From assembly GCA_000934385.1 (NCBI GenBank), contig KN880439.1, forward strand, positions 186,001 through 250,000: DNA of 64,000 nucleotides. The letters are read 5' to 3'. The DNA comes from Cylindrobasidium torrendii FP15055 ss-10 (lineage: Eukaryota > Basidiomycota > Agaricomycetes > Agaricales > Physalacriaceae). Position 1 is the stretch's first letter. Each line of letters opens with the position of its first letter. Shown in pieces: positions 22,595 through 35,163 of the stretch. The translations under genes and the position numbers were made by a program. Below the pieces are notes generated by a model. It had not been told where the DNA came from, ran no database searches, and saw only the letters and a program-made list of their open reading frames with translations.

Positions 22595-22603
22595 CACGTG
22601 ACC
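22595..22603. promoter_or_regulatory. CACGTGACC (E-box type) upstream of PIF1
   Basis: Same nine bases as upstream of RPL29 and at nearly the same distance (66 versus 70 nt) from the start codon. Confidence 0.3.
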
Positions 22604-22870
22604 GAGTTAGCGCGTTTCCAACTTAATGGATCGGGACTCGGCTGGCATGACGGAAACTACAGCTTGTCTAGTGTGTAAGTACCTCAATAACCCGTCTGAT
22701 AGTGTAGGCTCTTGCTTGATGAAGCACTTGCGATTTAAACGGGACGCAGGCACGCCAGGAAGGGTCAATATTTCGTTTCGAGGTGTGTATTGTCTGTAAT
22801 TACCCATACGACTATCATAAATTTCATAGATACCTAAATCATTCCCAACTGCCCTTCAAATTTCAGACGC
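22604..22870. other. intergenic between PIF1 promoter and COX15 3' end
   Basis: Together with 22530..22594 this is 341 bp without a gene. Short minus-strand frames here have no recognisable content. Confidence 0.4.
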
Positions 22871-24452
22871 TCACGCCTTCGTCTGCTTCAAAGCTATCCT
22901 CCAAGCCTGAGCAGCAGCCCCAGGCCGCCTGAATGCTACCAACGCGTGGATCATCGCAGTCAGCAACAGCACGCTCCCTGCTTGGTGAGATGCAGCCAAT
23001 GGTGTCGGTACCATGTTAATGAGAGTGGTGATTCCCAAAAGAACCTGCACGTTGGCCATGAGGAATGCCATCTGAATAGCATGGCGCGCTGCTGGAGGGA
23101 ATGCTACGGCACGACGGCGCGACTGCAGGTATAAGAGGGCTGTCCCAGCGTATGTTACATATGCCTGTGAGTTGGGTTCAGGAAGACCGAAGACGAGCAA
23201 GGGAAGAACTCTTACGAGCATGCGATGATTGAATTGCACCGTGACCGGGTTTTCGAGCATGTTGCGCCAGAAGAGATCAGATTTGTCTGCCTCCCTCGCA
23301 TAGCGCTTATCAAAGAGTTCATCTCGTGGTGGGTGGATTTTCTCGCCCATGAACGGCCATTCGTTGTAAACCAATCCGGCGTCGAGGCCAGCAACAAAGG
23401 CACCTAAATGGCTGGGTGAGCGTTCTGGACGTTCGTCGAGGAGAATTCGCACCTGACATAGCTGTCAAGAATACCAAGGCGAAAGCTGCGCGTGTCTGCC
23501 ATCGCATGCCTCTCGCAAATGAGCTCTGTGCTGCAGCCTTGAATGCGTTGTAGTCCTGTCCATTCCACAATCCTCCCGTCGCGAACTTGTACTCCTTGAT
23601 GGTGGAAATTCCGGTAGAAAACATAGAGGCATACAAGATGAAGGCCAGGCAGAGATGAGCCGCAAGACGGTAGTGCGAGACGCGAGGATGATTCGAAGGC
23701 GTATCCCGAATGAGCTCTTCGTCCAGGCCAGATTTCACCATGTACCATCCCATAGCTCCTTGCGCTGCGAACAGTGCTGATGCCGCGGAGAGCTTCCATG
23801 CGAGTGAACGGGATATTCTCTTCTTGGCAATGAAGTATGCAAGTGGTACGACGAAGACGAGGCCTGTGAAGCGTCCGAGGAACCGATGGCTCCATTCCCA
23901 GAAGAAGATGCGCTTGAAATCCTCGATAGTGATAGAATGGTTCAGCCTTGCTAATGATTAGAGAGGACCAGGAGTGGTGAAGGCTACGCACATCTTGAAC
24001 TCCGGTGACTGTTTATACTTGTCGAATTCCTCCTCCCAGTCCGCCTTTGATAGCGGAGGTATTGACCCTGTTACTGGTTTCCATTCCGTTATGCTCAGAC
24101 CAGACTCCGTCAATCGTGTGATTCCACCGACAACAATGATAGTAAAGACCAGCGTCGATGAGATCATGAGCCATATTCCGACACCTTTTGTAGGGAGGAC
24201 GGGGAGTGCGTCGGCGGCTGACTTCGGTGGTGGCTCTGTTGCCGCGACTGGCGTTCGACGCGTCGCGGAATGGGAGAAAAGTCGAGCTTTGGATGACCAG
24301 GTTTGGTTGGCAGTCTTGAGAGCGGAGAAGACGGGATGTTGCGAAGCGCAAGAGATATTTCGTGATGCCGACAGTGGTTTGAACGACCGTGTGAGGGACC
24401 GGCTGACCGCTCGTGAGGGGGCGGACGCCGCGCGCAACAGCGAGGAGAACAT
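22871..24452 (-). CDS. COX15: heme A synthase COX15 (mitochondrial)
   Basis: Inner-membrane enzyme that oxidises the C8 methyl of heme O to make heme A for cytochrome c oxidase. Four exons on the complement: 23992..24452, 23453..23946, 23216..23403, 22871..23164; 478 aa. The open frame extends upstream of 24452, but the first ATG is there and begins a mitochondrial presequence rich in Arg/Ser ([20 protein letters not shown]). Core motifs: [105 protein letters not shown] and [19 protein letters not shown]. The histidines of [19 protein letters not shown] and ASHQ are the heme ligands expected for the family. It is divergent from BOLA3. Confidence 0.95.
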
Positions 24453-24632
24453 GCGGAGACTGAGAGTCCGGACGGACGAACCCAAGCTTTTCTACTGGGC
24501 TAGTGGGTGGTGGATTCTAGACAGGCCGAGGCATGGAGCATGCTATAAACTTTGATCTGTATTATAAAGCACCGATGACATACGCGTCTTAGCCAATCAG
24601 AATGCGTGCTTAACTGACTCTCGACTCCCACA

Positions 24633-25033
24633 ATGCTAGCATTCACCCGCCGGCTTCTGCCCCTGACGCGCTCAATACGGGCGTATTCCACTCCTCCACC
24701 GTCGCTGCTCGATGGTGAACAGACAATATACCAGAAGTTGACGGAAAAATTCGCACCTTCGCAGTTGCAAGTGCAGGACGTTTCCGGTATGCTTGTCCAT
24801 CCATTACCTACTCTGTTGCTTATGAGACCCACTTCAAGGCGGCTGTGGTAGCTTCTACGCTATTGTTATTGCCTCAGACGCATTCAAGGGCCTCTCTACA
24901 TTAAAGCAGCACAAACTCGTAACGCAGACGCTGAAGAGTGACATAGAAGGGATACACGGTCTACAAGTGCGTTATGTACTTGCTCCAGGCCTCAAAAACT
25001 CACACGAAACAGATTAAGACTATAGTATCGTGA
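24633..25033 (+). CDS. BOLA3: mitochondrial BolA-like protein 3
   Basis: 100-aa iron-sulfur cluster transfer factor acting late in mitochondrial [4Fe-4S] assembly, for example toward lipoate synthase and respiratory enzymes. Three exons: 24633..24786, 24839..24966, 25013..25033; the last codes only IKTIVS. It has an N-terminal presequence (MLAFTRRLLPLTRSIRAYST), then EQTIYQKLTEKFAPSQLQVQ, DVSGGCGSFYAIVIASDAFK and GLSTLKQHKLVTQTLKSDI, the complete BolA fold with the conserved Cys (GGCGSFY) and His (QHKLV) cluster-ligand residues of BOLA3. It shares a 180-bp promoter with COX15, another mitochondrial biogenesis gene. Confidence 0.95.
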
Positions 25034-25389
25034 TTTCAGTTCTTCCAACCTATAATACGCCCCTCAACTTCTCTGTATATCAGCTTCCCAACCTCAGCTA
25101 CGTTTGCCAAGAACACGACTATAAGCAGTCTTCCATTTCAATTGCGTTATGTCCAACTCGCCATTCTTCTCATGCAGTGCCGGTCCGGACGCGTTTTGCG
25201 GACCACGAACAACATACGATTGAATACCAGCCCGTTTAGACCGTTGAATTGCACTGGAACTTACCAGGTTCTTCACGGAGATCGACATGAAACCACCGAC
25301 TCGCCATTGACAGTGGCCCTTGTTCATCTTCGATGGCTATGTTCACCAGGTACAATCCTTTTCACAATCCTGTCTATCGGAGGGGAATG
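25034..25389. other. intergenic, convergent 3' ends
   Basis: This lies between the BOLA3 stop (+) and the methyltransferase stop (-). No feature is seen apart from short chance frames. Confidence 0.5.
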
Positions 25390-26465
<1,076 letters not shown>

Positions 26466-26627
26466 TGGGTGCACTGGATCACAGCGAGTGAAACGCGTTC
26501 GATCACTGATGGGATGCGATAGACGCGTTCAGAACGCAGCTGTCCGCCGAATAGAGGCGGTGTCGCCAATTTGAGGATATATAGCACGGCTACGACGCAC
26601 AATGAAAGCAAATCCGACATCCCCGCT

Positions 26628-27399
26628 ATGGCCCAAATCCACTTCTCGATACCCAAAATCCGCATCGGTTGCCCACTGCCGCGATGCAGAGAGGCCGTCG
26701 CGTCAAGCTCCCATCTCCCCCAGCGCTCTCGCTCACTCGACGCTGGCCTCTTGCACATCGACCAGCAGAGATTCGAGCAATCTTCACCTACGCGCGACTC
26801 TGTGATACCCTTCGACGACGCTTGGCAATGGTATGTCTATAAAGTCAGCCTTGGAATTAGTGCTCAAACACTCCCTAGTATCACCGACCCAACCACTCCA
26901 TTACAACGCCGTGCTCACATTCGTCGTCGTGCACGTTGCTGGAGCAACGCCGACGCCGTCCCTCCCAGACCGCGCCCTCGGCTCGTCATCCCAGAACACC
27001 GGCGCTCCCACTCTCTCTCCATCGTGCCCGAAGTGGTTCGCAGCCCAAGTCTTCCGCATCGAGTGGACACAATGCACGCGCCGCACTGCAATGCGCCGCC
27101 GACGGCCATGCCGGAGTCGCCCACGGATCCACACAGGCTCTGTTTGGACACTATCCTCCATGACTTCCCCATACCGCCGGAGACAAGTGACGGAACCTGG
27201 TCGCCGCTCTCGCAGGCCGATGTCGACGAGAACATCGAGGACGTCCTGAAGTTGTTTAGCGGTACAATCCTTTCTCCAACGATGTCATTCGGAGATTGTA
27301 GCAGAGACAGCATACAAACCACATGTATCTTCAACGTCGCCCAAGGCTGGTTCTGAGGCATTTAAGGAGTTCGTCCTGGTCAGTGGCGACCTAGTGTAG
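26628..27399 (+). CDS. hypothetical protein
   Basis: Not recognised. The ATG at 26628 opens a frame of 243 codons without splicing (stop at 27356). Two likely introns are 26831..26878 (donor GTATGT, 48 nt) and 27262..27301 (donor GTACAA, 40 nt). With both removed the exons 26628..26830, 26879..27261 and 27302..27399 give 227 aa ending KEFVLVSGDLV. The protein is Arg/Pro/Ser-rich and basic in the middle (LQRRAHIRRRARCW, PPRPRPRLVIPEHRRSHSLS), then acidic (LSQADVDENIEDVLKLF). It has no predicted membrane segment or catalytic motif. It is divergent from the EFM6-like gene across 162 bp. It is likely a lineage-restricted, mostly disordered protein, and the 3' structure is uncertain. Confidence 0.5.
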
Positions 27400-27452
27400 A
27401 TGGATTATCTATGTATCTTACTTCATGTATATTTTTATCCTTAACTTTTTCG

Positions 27453-27460
27453 TATAAAAG
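27453..27460 (+). promoter_or_regulatory. TATA box of nitroreductase 1
   Basis: TATAAAAG 62 nt upstream of the ATG at 27522. The paralogous gene at 34269..35163 has TATAAAAA in the matching place. TATA boxes in fungi often mark inducible genes. Confidence 0.5.
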
Positions 27461-27521
27461 GCGGCAGATGAACTTGTGATACGAGTGATATCCCACTCAC
27501 CTACCCCCTCAAATCAAATCG

Positions 27522-28417
27522 ATGTCTGGTTCAGCTGCGTTCCTCGATGCCGTTGAGGTGAGCGGCCGTCCCGTACCTATCATTCCTCAGCAAATCGACA
27601 GTTAATGGCAGAGCCGTCGCACTTCCTATGCGCTCACAGCCAAATCCACCTTGTCCGACAACGACCTCAAGGCCCTTGTCGAGCGTGCGGTCAAGCACAC
27701 ACCTTCCGCGTTCAACAGCCAGTCCGGGCGCGTCGTTATCATTACTGGACAGAGGCACCAGCAGCTTTGGGATGCGACATACGACGCATACAAGAAGACT
27801 CTTAGTGGAAACAGTACGTCAAACCACTTGAGTTAGTGATTTTTTGGCTGACTATGAAACTCGACCCTCAGCCCAGCAAGAGGAATTCTTCAGAAACAAG
27901 ATTGATAGCCAGTACAAGTCAGGGTACGGGACCATCCTCTTCTATGAGGACCAGGCCGTCCTGAATGCAATGAGCGCGAAGAATCCGGCTTTGGCGCAAG
28001 TGCGTTGAGGTTTCTGCATATGCGAAACATCTGTTCAATGATAGATCCATAGGCCTTTCCAATATGGTCTGAGAACTCGACGGGCATGCTGCAATACATC
28101 GTTTGGACCGCGCTCGCAAAGGAAGGGCTCGGCGCGTCTCTCCAGGTGAGATGTTCTTTTCCAACGCATGTGCAGTGGGCTAAAGTGTCGATAGCATTAT
28201 GCAGCGTACTCGCCCGAGATCCAGACGGTGGTGAGTGTTGGATTAGACCTGCCTGCGGCATGGAAGGTTCGCGGATTTCATCATTGCCTCGGGTTCGAGG
28301 GCACTCATGTTATGTTAGTGCACGGCGATGATGCCTTTTGGTGTGCCGTCTGCAGGACCTCGTGAGAAGGAGTTCCAGCCGATTGAAGATCGCGTCAAGA
28401 CCATCTTCAGTGCTTGA
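27522..28417 (+). CDS. nitroreductase-family protein 1 (Frm2/Hbn1 type)
   Basis: FMN-dependent nitroreductase-like oxidoreductase of the fungal Frm2/Hbn1 group, which in yeast is linked to lipid signalling and oxidative or nitrosative stress. Six exons: 27522..27557, 27612..27813, 27872..27999, 28053..28145, 28195..28266, 28319..28417; 209 aa. Motifs: the N-terminal flavin-binding RRTSYALTAKSTLS, AVKHTPSAFNSQSGRVVIIT, GYGTILFYEDQAV, FPIWSENSTGMLQYIVWTAL, KEGLGASLQHY and the C-terminal MMPFGVPSAGPREKEFQPIE. A near-identical architecture with the same six exon lengths lies inverted at 34269..35163. The acceptor at 28194 was chosen because it alone restores SLQHYAAYSPEI. Confidence 0.92.
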
Positions 28418-28747
28418 AGTAGAAGTCCAAGTCGCCAAATCAGATTCTTGTTGCAAAAGTTACGATATTGGATTGCCTTGTGCGCCGTCGACCATGCCCC
28501 AAACAGAAGTGCCAGATCACTGCAAGACAAAGTCAAGATGGCGCCCGTGCATTCCAGCAGCCTATGGGCACAATAAGTGTACCGAATCCAAGAAATCTAT
28601 ATAAGTAGATACGAAAAGAGAAGATATGAAGCAACACCTGTAAGAGACAGACACAGACAGCAGATTACACAGTATGTACAAAAGGGCATGAGAAAAAAAA
28701 AGGTCATCATGAACATAGAAGGGAAACCGTCAAAAATGGGATTTGGA
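28418..28747. other. intergenic, convergent 3' ends
   Basis: This lies between nitroreductase 1 (+) and the CBM48 gene (-). It is AG-rich and presumably holds UTRs; no gene is seen. Confidence 0.45.
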
Positions 28748-29824
28748 TCACTTTTTAACTTTCTCCTTCTCCTTCTTATCGCTCGAGAACATGCCCTTGA
28801 GGCTGATCTTGCCGAAAATCGACGCACGCTTCTTGCGGGACGAGATGGTGCTCACAGGCGAACTCTTGGGCGAGTCGGACGTCGATGGGAATCTAGCTTT
28901 TGTCGGTGTAGTCAACGTACTCGACGTCGTGCTTGCTCGTGGGGGAGTCGAGGCACCTGTCTTGAGACTAGCGGCCTTTTCCACAGAGGTGGTGCCATTT
29001 GTTCCATTTGTCGTGGGGGCTGCCGGAGGATCCGCGGGCTTTTCTGACTCGGTGGCCGGAGGAGATGGCGCAGGCACAGAAGGGGCGGGCGCGGGAGTAG
29101 CCTCAGCAGCTGGTGTCACTGTCGCCGGCGATGGTGCGTGCGTGGATGGTGTCTCTGGGTGTGGTGTGGCGCTGGTGAGTCCATGGTTGTTCTCCGCCGC
29201 GTTGACGGGGACGAGGCCCAGCGACAGTCTGGGGGCGTCTGGCGCTGGGGCAGCTGCCTGGGGTACAGGTGCAAGCACCTCTGGCTCTGGTTGGGTCTCA
29301 GACACAGACTCTACGACCGGCGCAGCTGGGGTATCTGGATTTGGGGTTAGACCAGGTCATAAAAAATCAGATGCTAGGCCAAACGCACCTTCCACCTGAC
29401 TAACTGCTTCTTCGGGCACGGGAACGGGCTCGGGTGCTGGCGGTGGGGGCGGCGCAGGCTCGGATGGGGATGTATATACGTTGTTGACGTTGCCGGAGTT
29501 GTCGTTCTCGGTCGGGGCTTGCGGGGAAGTGACCCAGTTGCCATCGACAACAAACTTGTACAAGATCTTCTCTGCCCATGGGAGCGTCGTTGTCGCTCTG
29601 AAGACTCCGCCTTCTCTCGATAGCGGGAGGGACGAGGACCACTGGGATCAATGTTTCAGAATAAGGTCGACGATGGGTGGGCTTGAGCCAATTCACCTGG
29701 TCGAACGTCCCTGTCACTACGACATGGTTTCCCGAGAACGGCCTATCGAGAGGTGAACAGCAGCTCGGAAATGCTGCAGAAATACACACCATTCAAACGT
29801 AAATTCATGTCCTTGGGTAGCCAT
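28748..29824 (-). CDS. AMPK-beta-like glycogen-binding (CBM48) domain protein
   Basis: Four exons on the complement: 29790..29824, 29697..29742, 29389..29641, 28748..29334; 306 aa. The first about 90 residues form an AMPK1-CBM fold: HEFTFEWPFSGNHVVVTGTF, DQWSSSLPLSREGGVFRATT, TLPWAEKILYKFVVDGNWVT, with the paired Trp/Lys/Trp/Asn positions used for glycogen binding in AMPK beta. The remainder is Ala/Pro/Thr-rich and disordered, ending in a Lys-rich tail (KKEKEKVKK). There is no kinase-interacting ASC domain, so this is not the SNF1 beta subunit. Yeast Mdg1/Crp1, which combine this domain with a disordered tail, are the closest architecture I know. Confidence 0.87.
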
Positions 29825-30638
29825 TGCGGAGGAAAGGGGCACTTGAGGATGGAGGTCGTGAAAGTTGGAAGAAAAGCGTGGCCTCGTGGCTGCCTTATGA
29901 AGGAACTCACCGGGGTAGCTCTCCTGTTCAATTAGCATCGACCCTGGATGGAGGCGTCTTCTTCTTTCGCTCCCCGCGCTTGGATTTCACTTTTTTGTTG
30001 GTTGAAATTTCTACACGACTTATGATATAATTACTGGGATTATCTTCCCTCCTCCTAAAGACGCGTCGCGTCCACCCCCTCCGTGATTGACCCATGCACG
30101 ACACCGCGATTTCAAATGGCAAGGGATGCCGCCGTAGCACCAAAAATCGCAATATCCGTGCACGCGCCATGCAATATCATGACAGCCAACTACCAAACCA
30201 AGCGCATGCGGCGCACTCGTGTACAACTTCGACCGCCTCGTGCCCCGCGTACGTAGCAGACAAATCGCAAACGGCATGGCGCACACGCACACGCACACCC
30301 ATTTGGTATTGGATCCCCAACGGCTGCAGCGTGTTTGCTCTCTGTGTCCCCAGTTTTCAAAGCAGAATCTGCTTCTACATGTCTTCTCTCATTATGTTGC
30401 TTTCTTCTCGTCTGTGAGGTTCATGACACCTTGAATCAGCCGTGAGGACACTAGTAGTAGAAGATCTTTGCAGACTGTTTGTTGTACGTCTTCATCTCAC
30501 CTTGCATTCGACCACGGATTCGCCCGACATGTTTGGGAAATGCAGGACAATATGCAGCAATCCACACTCCCATGCTTCGCTCGCCAGAGACTACATGATT
30601 GTGCTCTACAATTTTCATTTACAAGGTCCACCTACATT
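29825..30638. other. intergenic region upstream of the CBM48 gene
   Basis: About 800 bp between the CBM48 start and the DIS3 stop, both on the minus strand. Apart from a 20-bp CA-rich microsatellite I see no feature. Confidence 0.45.
30281..30300. repeat. short CA/GCACAC microsatellite
   Basis: About three tandem copies of GCACAC within the 814-bp intergenic region. Confidence 0.5.
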
Positions 30639-33600
30639 TTACATCCCACTGGAATCCACTGGCTCTACAAGTGTCATTTTGACCTTCCCGCGCTGTGTAT
30701 TCCTGTCCTTCTCGACAGCAATGTTCACAACCACCTTGTCGAAAACAGACACTTCAACCTCGCCATTCGGACCTGGGACACTGATCGTATAGTTATCTGC
30801 ATCGAACTTGATATCCCGTTTGAACATGACCAAGCCTTCCAGACCAAGACTAGCAATCCGTCAGTTACTAGCCAATATATCCATTGAGAGCACGCACGAA
30901 GAGACAAAGACACCCAGGCCATTGCGGAACGTCCGAATGACAAACGCCTCTTCGCGCACGGTCGTTTTCTCGCTCCTCCCCTTTAACGCGAGACCCACGT
31001 AAAACTCAACACTCGCGCGTCCGGCCATCTGCCCCATCCTATGCCTCCGGTTCACTACATCCAAAATCCGCTCAACATGCTGTTTCGAGTGTAGGACAGG
31101 GTGCAGTGGAGAGTAGCCTATTGCAGCAGACAATTGCCTGTGTGCTAGGACGTCGGCGTACCGTCGAATGGGACTGGTAAAGTGTGTGTAAATGTCGCTG
31201 GCAAGACCGTAATGGCCAAACGTATCCCGTGCGACGCTACCAGAGCAGAAATACTCTGCCGATAACATGCAACGCGTTGCCATAATGCGCACAAGCGTGT
31301 TGAAAGCAGGATTTGTTGGATCCTGGCACAGGTCCAGGGAGGCAGCAAGTGCACCGGAACTCGAAACATCCAGGTTCAGCCCCTTTCGCTTCTTGAGGAT
31401 GTCCTGCAGTTTTTCGAAATTCGTTCTGGGTGGGGGTAGATGGCGTCTACGACGGTTGATTAGCAACTGGAGGCATGCGTATGGCTACAACATACCTGAG
31501 AACAGCCGTCCCAGGGAAACTCTCCTGGATCTTCCTTGCGACACTGATATTCGCCAACAACATGAACTCCTCCACGAGACTATTCGTCTCTCTTTGCTCC
31601 TTCTGTTCAACATCGATTGGGTCGGACGACTCCGAACTGTCCAAATGGATTTTCACTTCTGGTGACGCCAAGTTCAGCGCACCTGCCTCCATACGCTTCT
31701 GCTTGAGCTTCAGGGCAAGTGTGTTCAGTAGACGAATGCTCTGCGTTAGTTCATCGTCAAGCTTCGGGTCGTCCTTGCGCGTTTGTGCTTCTTCGTAAGT
31801 GAATGCAGCCTTTGAGGCAATGACAGACTTGCAGAAACGGACGTTGACGATATCGCCTTCCGGAGACAGTTCCTGCCACAGCAAATCAATTTAAAGGGAT
31901 GGGGCGAAAAAGGACGGGCATACCCATATAGCGGAAAACGCGAGCCGTTCGACGTATGGTCGAAGTGAACAGAGATTTGTTCCGAGAAGATGAGGCAACA
32001 TATCAATACGGTTGTCGACAAGATACACAGTTGTCCCTCGAGCAGCGGCTTCGTGATCCATTGGCGTGTCTGGATGGACAAAGTTTGAGACGTCGGCAAT
32101 GTCTGGTAAAGCGGTGAGAATATACCACAAACAGGCGATACATGAACTTACGGACGCCAGCCTCGATATTGCCATTTGGCAACTTCCTTGCATGAAGAGC
32201 ATCGTCGATGTCTTGACAGCCTGTGGATGAGAGGTCAATAGACTGGCTAATGAAGCCAACAGACTCCAAAGCTTACCCGGAGGATCGATGCTGCAAATGA
32301 TCATATCTCTCAAATCTTCGCGGTCCCGCCATACAGGGCCACCAAGTTCCTTCGGCGGCACAGCCCACTTGTCTCCTTCAACAGGCAAGCAATCAAGGAT
32401 AGCCTTGCCAAAGGGCCTATACGCCACCTCATACTCCAGCAAAAGAGACTCCTGTTCAGCTTCCTTGCTCTCCGCCTTCCCTAGAGCACGAACGAAATGG
32501 CCTTCCGGATATCTGGAAGTGTTCTCCCACCTATCGATTGTGACCAGAATTTTCTGACCGACGAGCGTGGGCGCTTGACGAGTGCGTAGGCGAATACGAG
32601 GAAGGAGACGCGACACCGGCGTAGCGAATACTGTTTGAACAGAAAGAGAAGTCGAGTTCGACGACGTTAAAGAGGTGCTGTCAATGTGGCAAACGTATGT
32701 ACGCCAGTTTCGCTTGATGATACCCACGACGCGGCCGGTAGGCTGTCGCTCGTTGGACGCGCTTGTCTGTATCGCCTTGGACTCGGACACTGCAAGTATT
32801 TGGTCTTCCTCATCATCGCTGCCTGAGTCTTCCGCATCGTCATTCTTGAGGTTCGCTTCTTGGTCAACAACCTCGTCTGCAGGTGCTCTCCACTCCTTTT
32901 CATCAAACACCTCTACGACTATAACATCGCCCTGCACCGACCGATTCATGTTTTCGCGGCCAACGAGAAGAATGGGTTTGCTGAAAGCAGGCACATTGAC
33001 GGTACCCTCCAGATAATTGTACTGGTTCGCACTGAAATGACCTTGGTGCAAGTGACCAGACTTGATGCCAGCAGCCAGTGTAGACGGAGGAAGGTAGTCG
33101 GGGTAGAGTGACTGATGGGCCCCTCCAGCAGCCCTGGTGGGAGCAATTTCTTCGGAGCCAACGGCGGCTAACAGGTCCAGTAACTTGGCTGATTCGGGCA
33201 TGCCTTCCACATATTGCTTGACTGTAATGAATGAGGAATGTGGCTCCTTGGTATAGATGTAATGTACCGGAGTGAGCTTTGATGCCATCTTGTTTGGCTT
33301 TCGTGCGGTTTGCCACATCTTCAGTAAGCAGAACGATTTGGGGCACGCTGCTTTGGCGGTGTGTCGCAGCTATGTGGGAACCGTACCAAGAGCTGGCTTT
33401 GCGAATACCTAACAGCACATTATGAGAATATTCAGGGTATTGATGAGAATCTTGCACACCTCTGTCATTTCTGTCGTTCGGAGTCTCGTTCTCTTCGCGG
33501 ACGATAGCAGTCTCCCTAATGAGCGGTTATGTTTAAGCTTGCATCTGGACATGGGAGAGCATACGATCTGTATTCATTGTAGAAGACCCATATCCGTTTC

Positions 33601-34092
33601 CCGTCCGCTTTCATGAGCGCTTTGAGACGATTGTAGAGCGGTAATGAGCGATGGCGGACTTCTTCAATGACGGTTTGTAACAAAATCATAGGCGTGTTGA
33701 AGAGGTCGGATTCAATGAGATCCATCTATATTTATGAGCATCTAATGCTAGGGCTGACCATGTCCTCTGCGACGTACTTGAGAGAGGAAAACATTGGTGT
33801 CCGGAAGGAGGAAGTGTGCGCCAGAGAACGTCGAATGATTCACACGCGGCGCAAGCGGTAGGGTTTTATGTCCTGAGCACTCAGTGCAGTCTTCCACCCC
33901 ACACCCAACATCGTCGCGTAGATAGCGTTCGCGTAGGACTATGAAGAACGTGCAATGTGTGAGCGATTTGCAGCTCTGTCAATCACGCAACACACCCTTG
34001 ATGACCTTCCCCTTCGCAGTCTTCTTGAAGAACTTTCTCTGTGTTACTACAGCTTCAATTCGCGGCCGCTTTCGTATTGTAATGTCGACCAT
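30639..34092 (-). CDS. DIS3: exosome catalytic subunit DIS3/RRP44
   Basis: 3'-5' exoribonuclease and endonuclease of the RNA exosome. Eleven exons on the complement: 33996..34092, 33778..33938, 33565..33725, 33460..33515, 33268..33408, 32277..33221, 32152..32220, 31924..32102, 31496..31872, 30898..31446, 30639..30849; 2946 nt, 981 aa. Order: CR3 motif ([14 protein letters not shown]...CTEC), PIN endonuclease ([35 protein letters not shown]), cold-shock domains, the RNB exonuclease with catalytic acidic cluster [15 protein letters not shown] and [40 protein letters not shown], and a C-terminal S1 domain ([20 protein letters not shown]). The PIN Asp of LLPDTNVF and the RNB Asp cluster are present, so both nuclease sites look intact. 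The gene starts with the typical basic [15 protein letters not shown]. Confidence 0.96.
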
Positions 34093-34268
34093 AGTGGTTG
34101 GAAAGAGAAGACAAAATGATCTAGTCGATCACCACTGCACTTGATGTCTAACCACCATCAAGCGACCAATTTCAATCCAACCCAGGATTTCATTCGCGAA
34201 ACAATTTGTTTGGTATTTGGATACGACTGGCTTCTGATATCTACTCTATGATATACTGGTCCTCAACC

Positions 34269-35163
34269 TCAAGCACTGAAAATCGTCTTGACGCGCTCCT
34301 CGAGCGGCTGGAACGTCTTCTCACCAGGTCCTGCGGACGGGACACCGAATGGCATCATCGCGGTGCTCTGTTATCGAATAAATCAGCTGGACCTCGACAC
34401 TCTAGGTCATACAACGAACCTTCCATGTAGTTGGGACGCCCAGGCCAGCAGTCACAGCCGTCTCTATCTCAGGTGTAATCGCGCCGTAATGCTTGCACAA
34501 ACGATTGGTCTTTTCCCTCTACGCGTAGGATCGGCTGCAAACTCACCTGAAGCGACGCGCCAAGACCTTCCTTTGCAAGTGCAGTCCAAACGATGTACTG
34601 CAGCATCCCAGCCGAATTCTGCGAGAACACCGGGAAGGCCTGCCACGACGGTTACTATCAAGGTTGAATGCAGTCAAGGAATCGGACTGACCTGCGCGAG
34701 AGTGGGAAACTTCGTAATAAAGGTGTTCACCACCGCCTGGTCCTCGTAGAACAAGATTGTCCCGTATCCAGTTTTGTAGCTATTCTCGAACTTCTCCTTG
34801 TAATAGTTCTCTTGTTGTTCTGTGAAAACGGAAAGCGTAAGTAGGTCATTTTATTGATGCAGAATCTTTGTCTACCATTGCCACCCAGAGTGTTCTTGAG
34901 ACCTGCGAACACCGTGTCCCAGAGCTCGCGGTGTTTCTGGCCGGTGATAATCACGACGCGCGCGGACTGGCTGTTGAACGAGGAAGGTGCGTGCTTCACA
35001 GCGCGTTCTACGAGCGCCTGCAGCTCGCTGTCGGACAAGGTAGACTTGTTCGTGAGCGCGTAGGATGTGCGGCGGGCCTATGCACATTGTCAACAAGGGA
35101 GGACTATCAGATCCTGTTGAAGCGCACCTCGACGGCATCGAAAAACGCAGCTGAAGCAGACAT
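34269..35163 (-). CDS. nitroreductase-family protein 2 (Frm2/Hbn1 type), inverted paralogue
   Basis: Six exons on the complement: 35128..35163, 34876..35077, 34692..34819, 34547..34639, 34420..34491, 34269..34367; 209 aa. Exon lengths (36, 202, 128, 93, 72, 99) equal those of nitroreductase 1. Matching blocks: MSASAAFFDAVEARRTSYAL, TNKSTLSDSELQALVERAVK, SSFNSQSARVVIITGQKHRE, GYGTILFYEDQAVVN, FPVFSQNSAGMLQYIVWTAL, STAMMPFGVPSAGPGEKTFQ. Divergence lies mainly in the helix after exon 2 (EQQENYYKEKFENSYKTGYG versus TQQEEFFRNKIDSQYKSGYG). It is intact and probably active, with the same FMN-dependent reductase chemistry. It ends 177 bp from the DIS3 start codon. Confidence 0.92.

Noticed and set aside
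28743..29399. Plus-strand Gly/Ala-rich frame of 218 codons
   Set aside because: Antisense of the Ala/Pro-rich disordered tail of the CBM48 protein.
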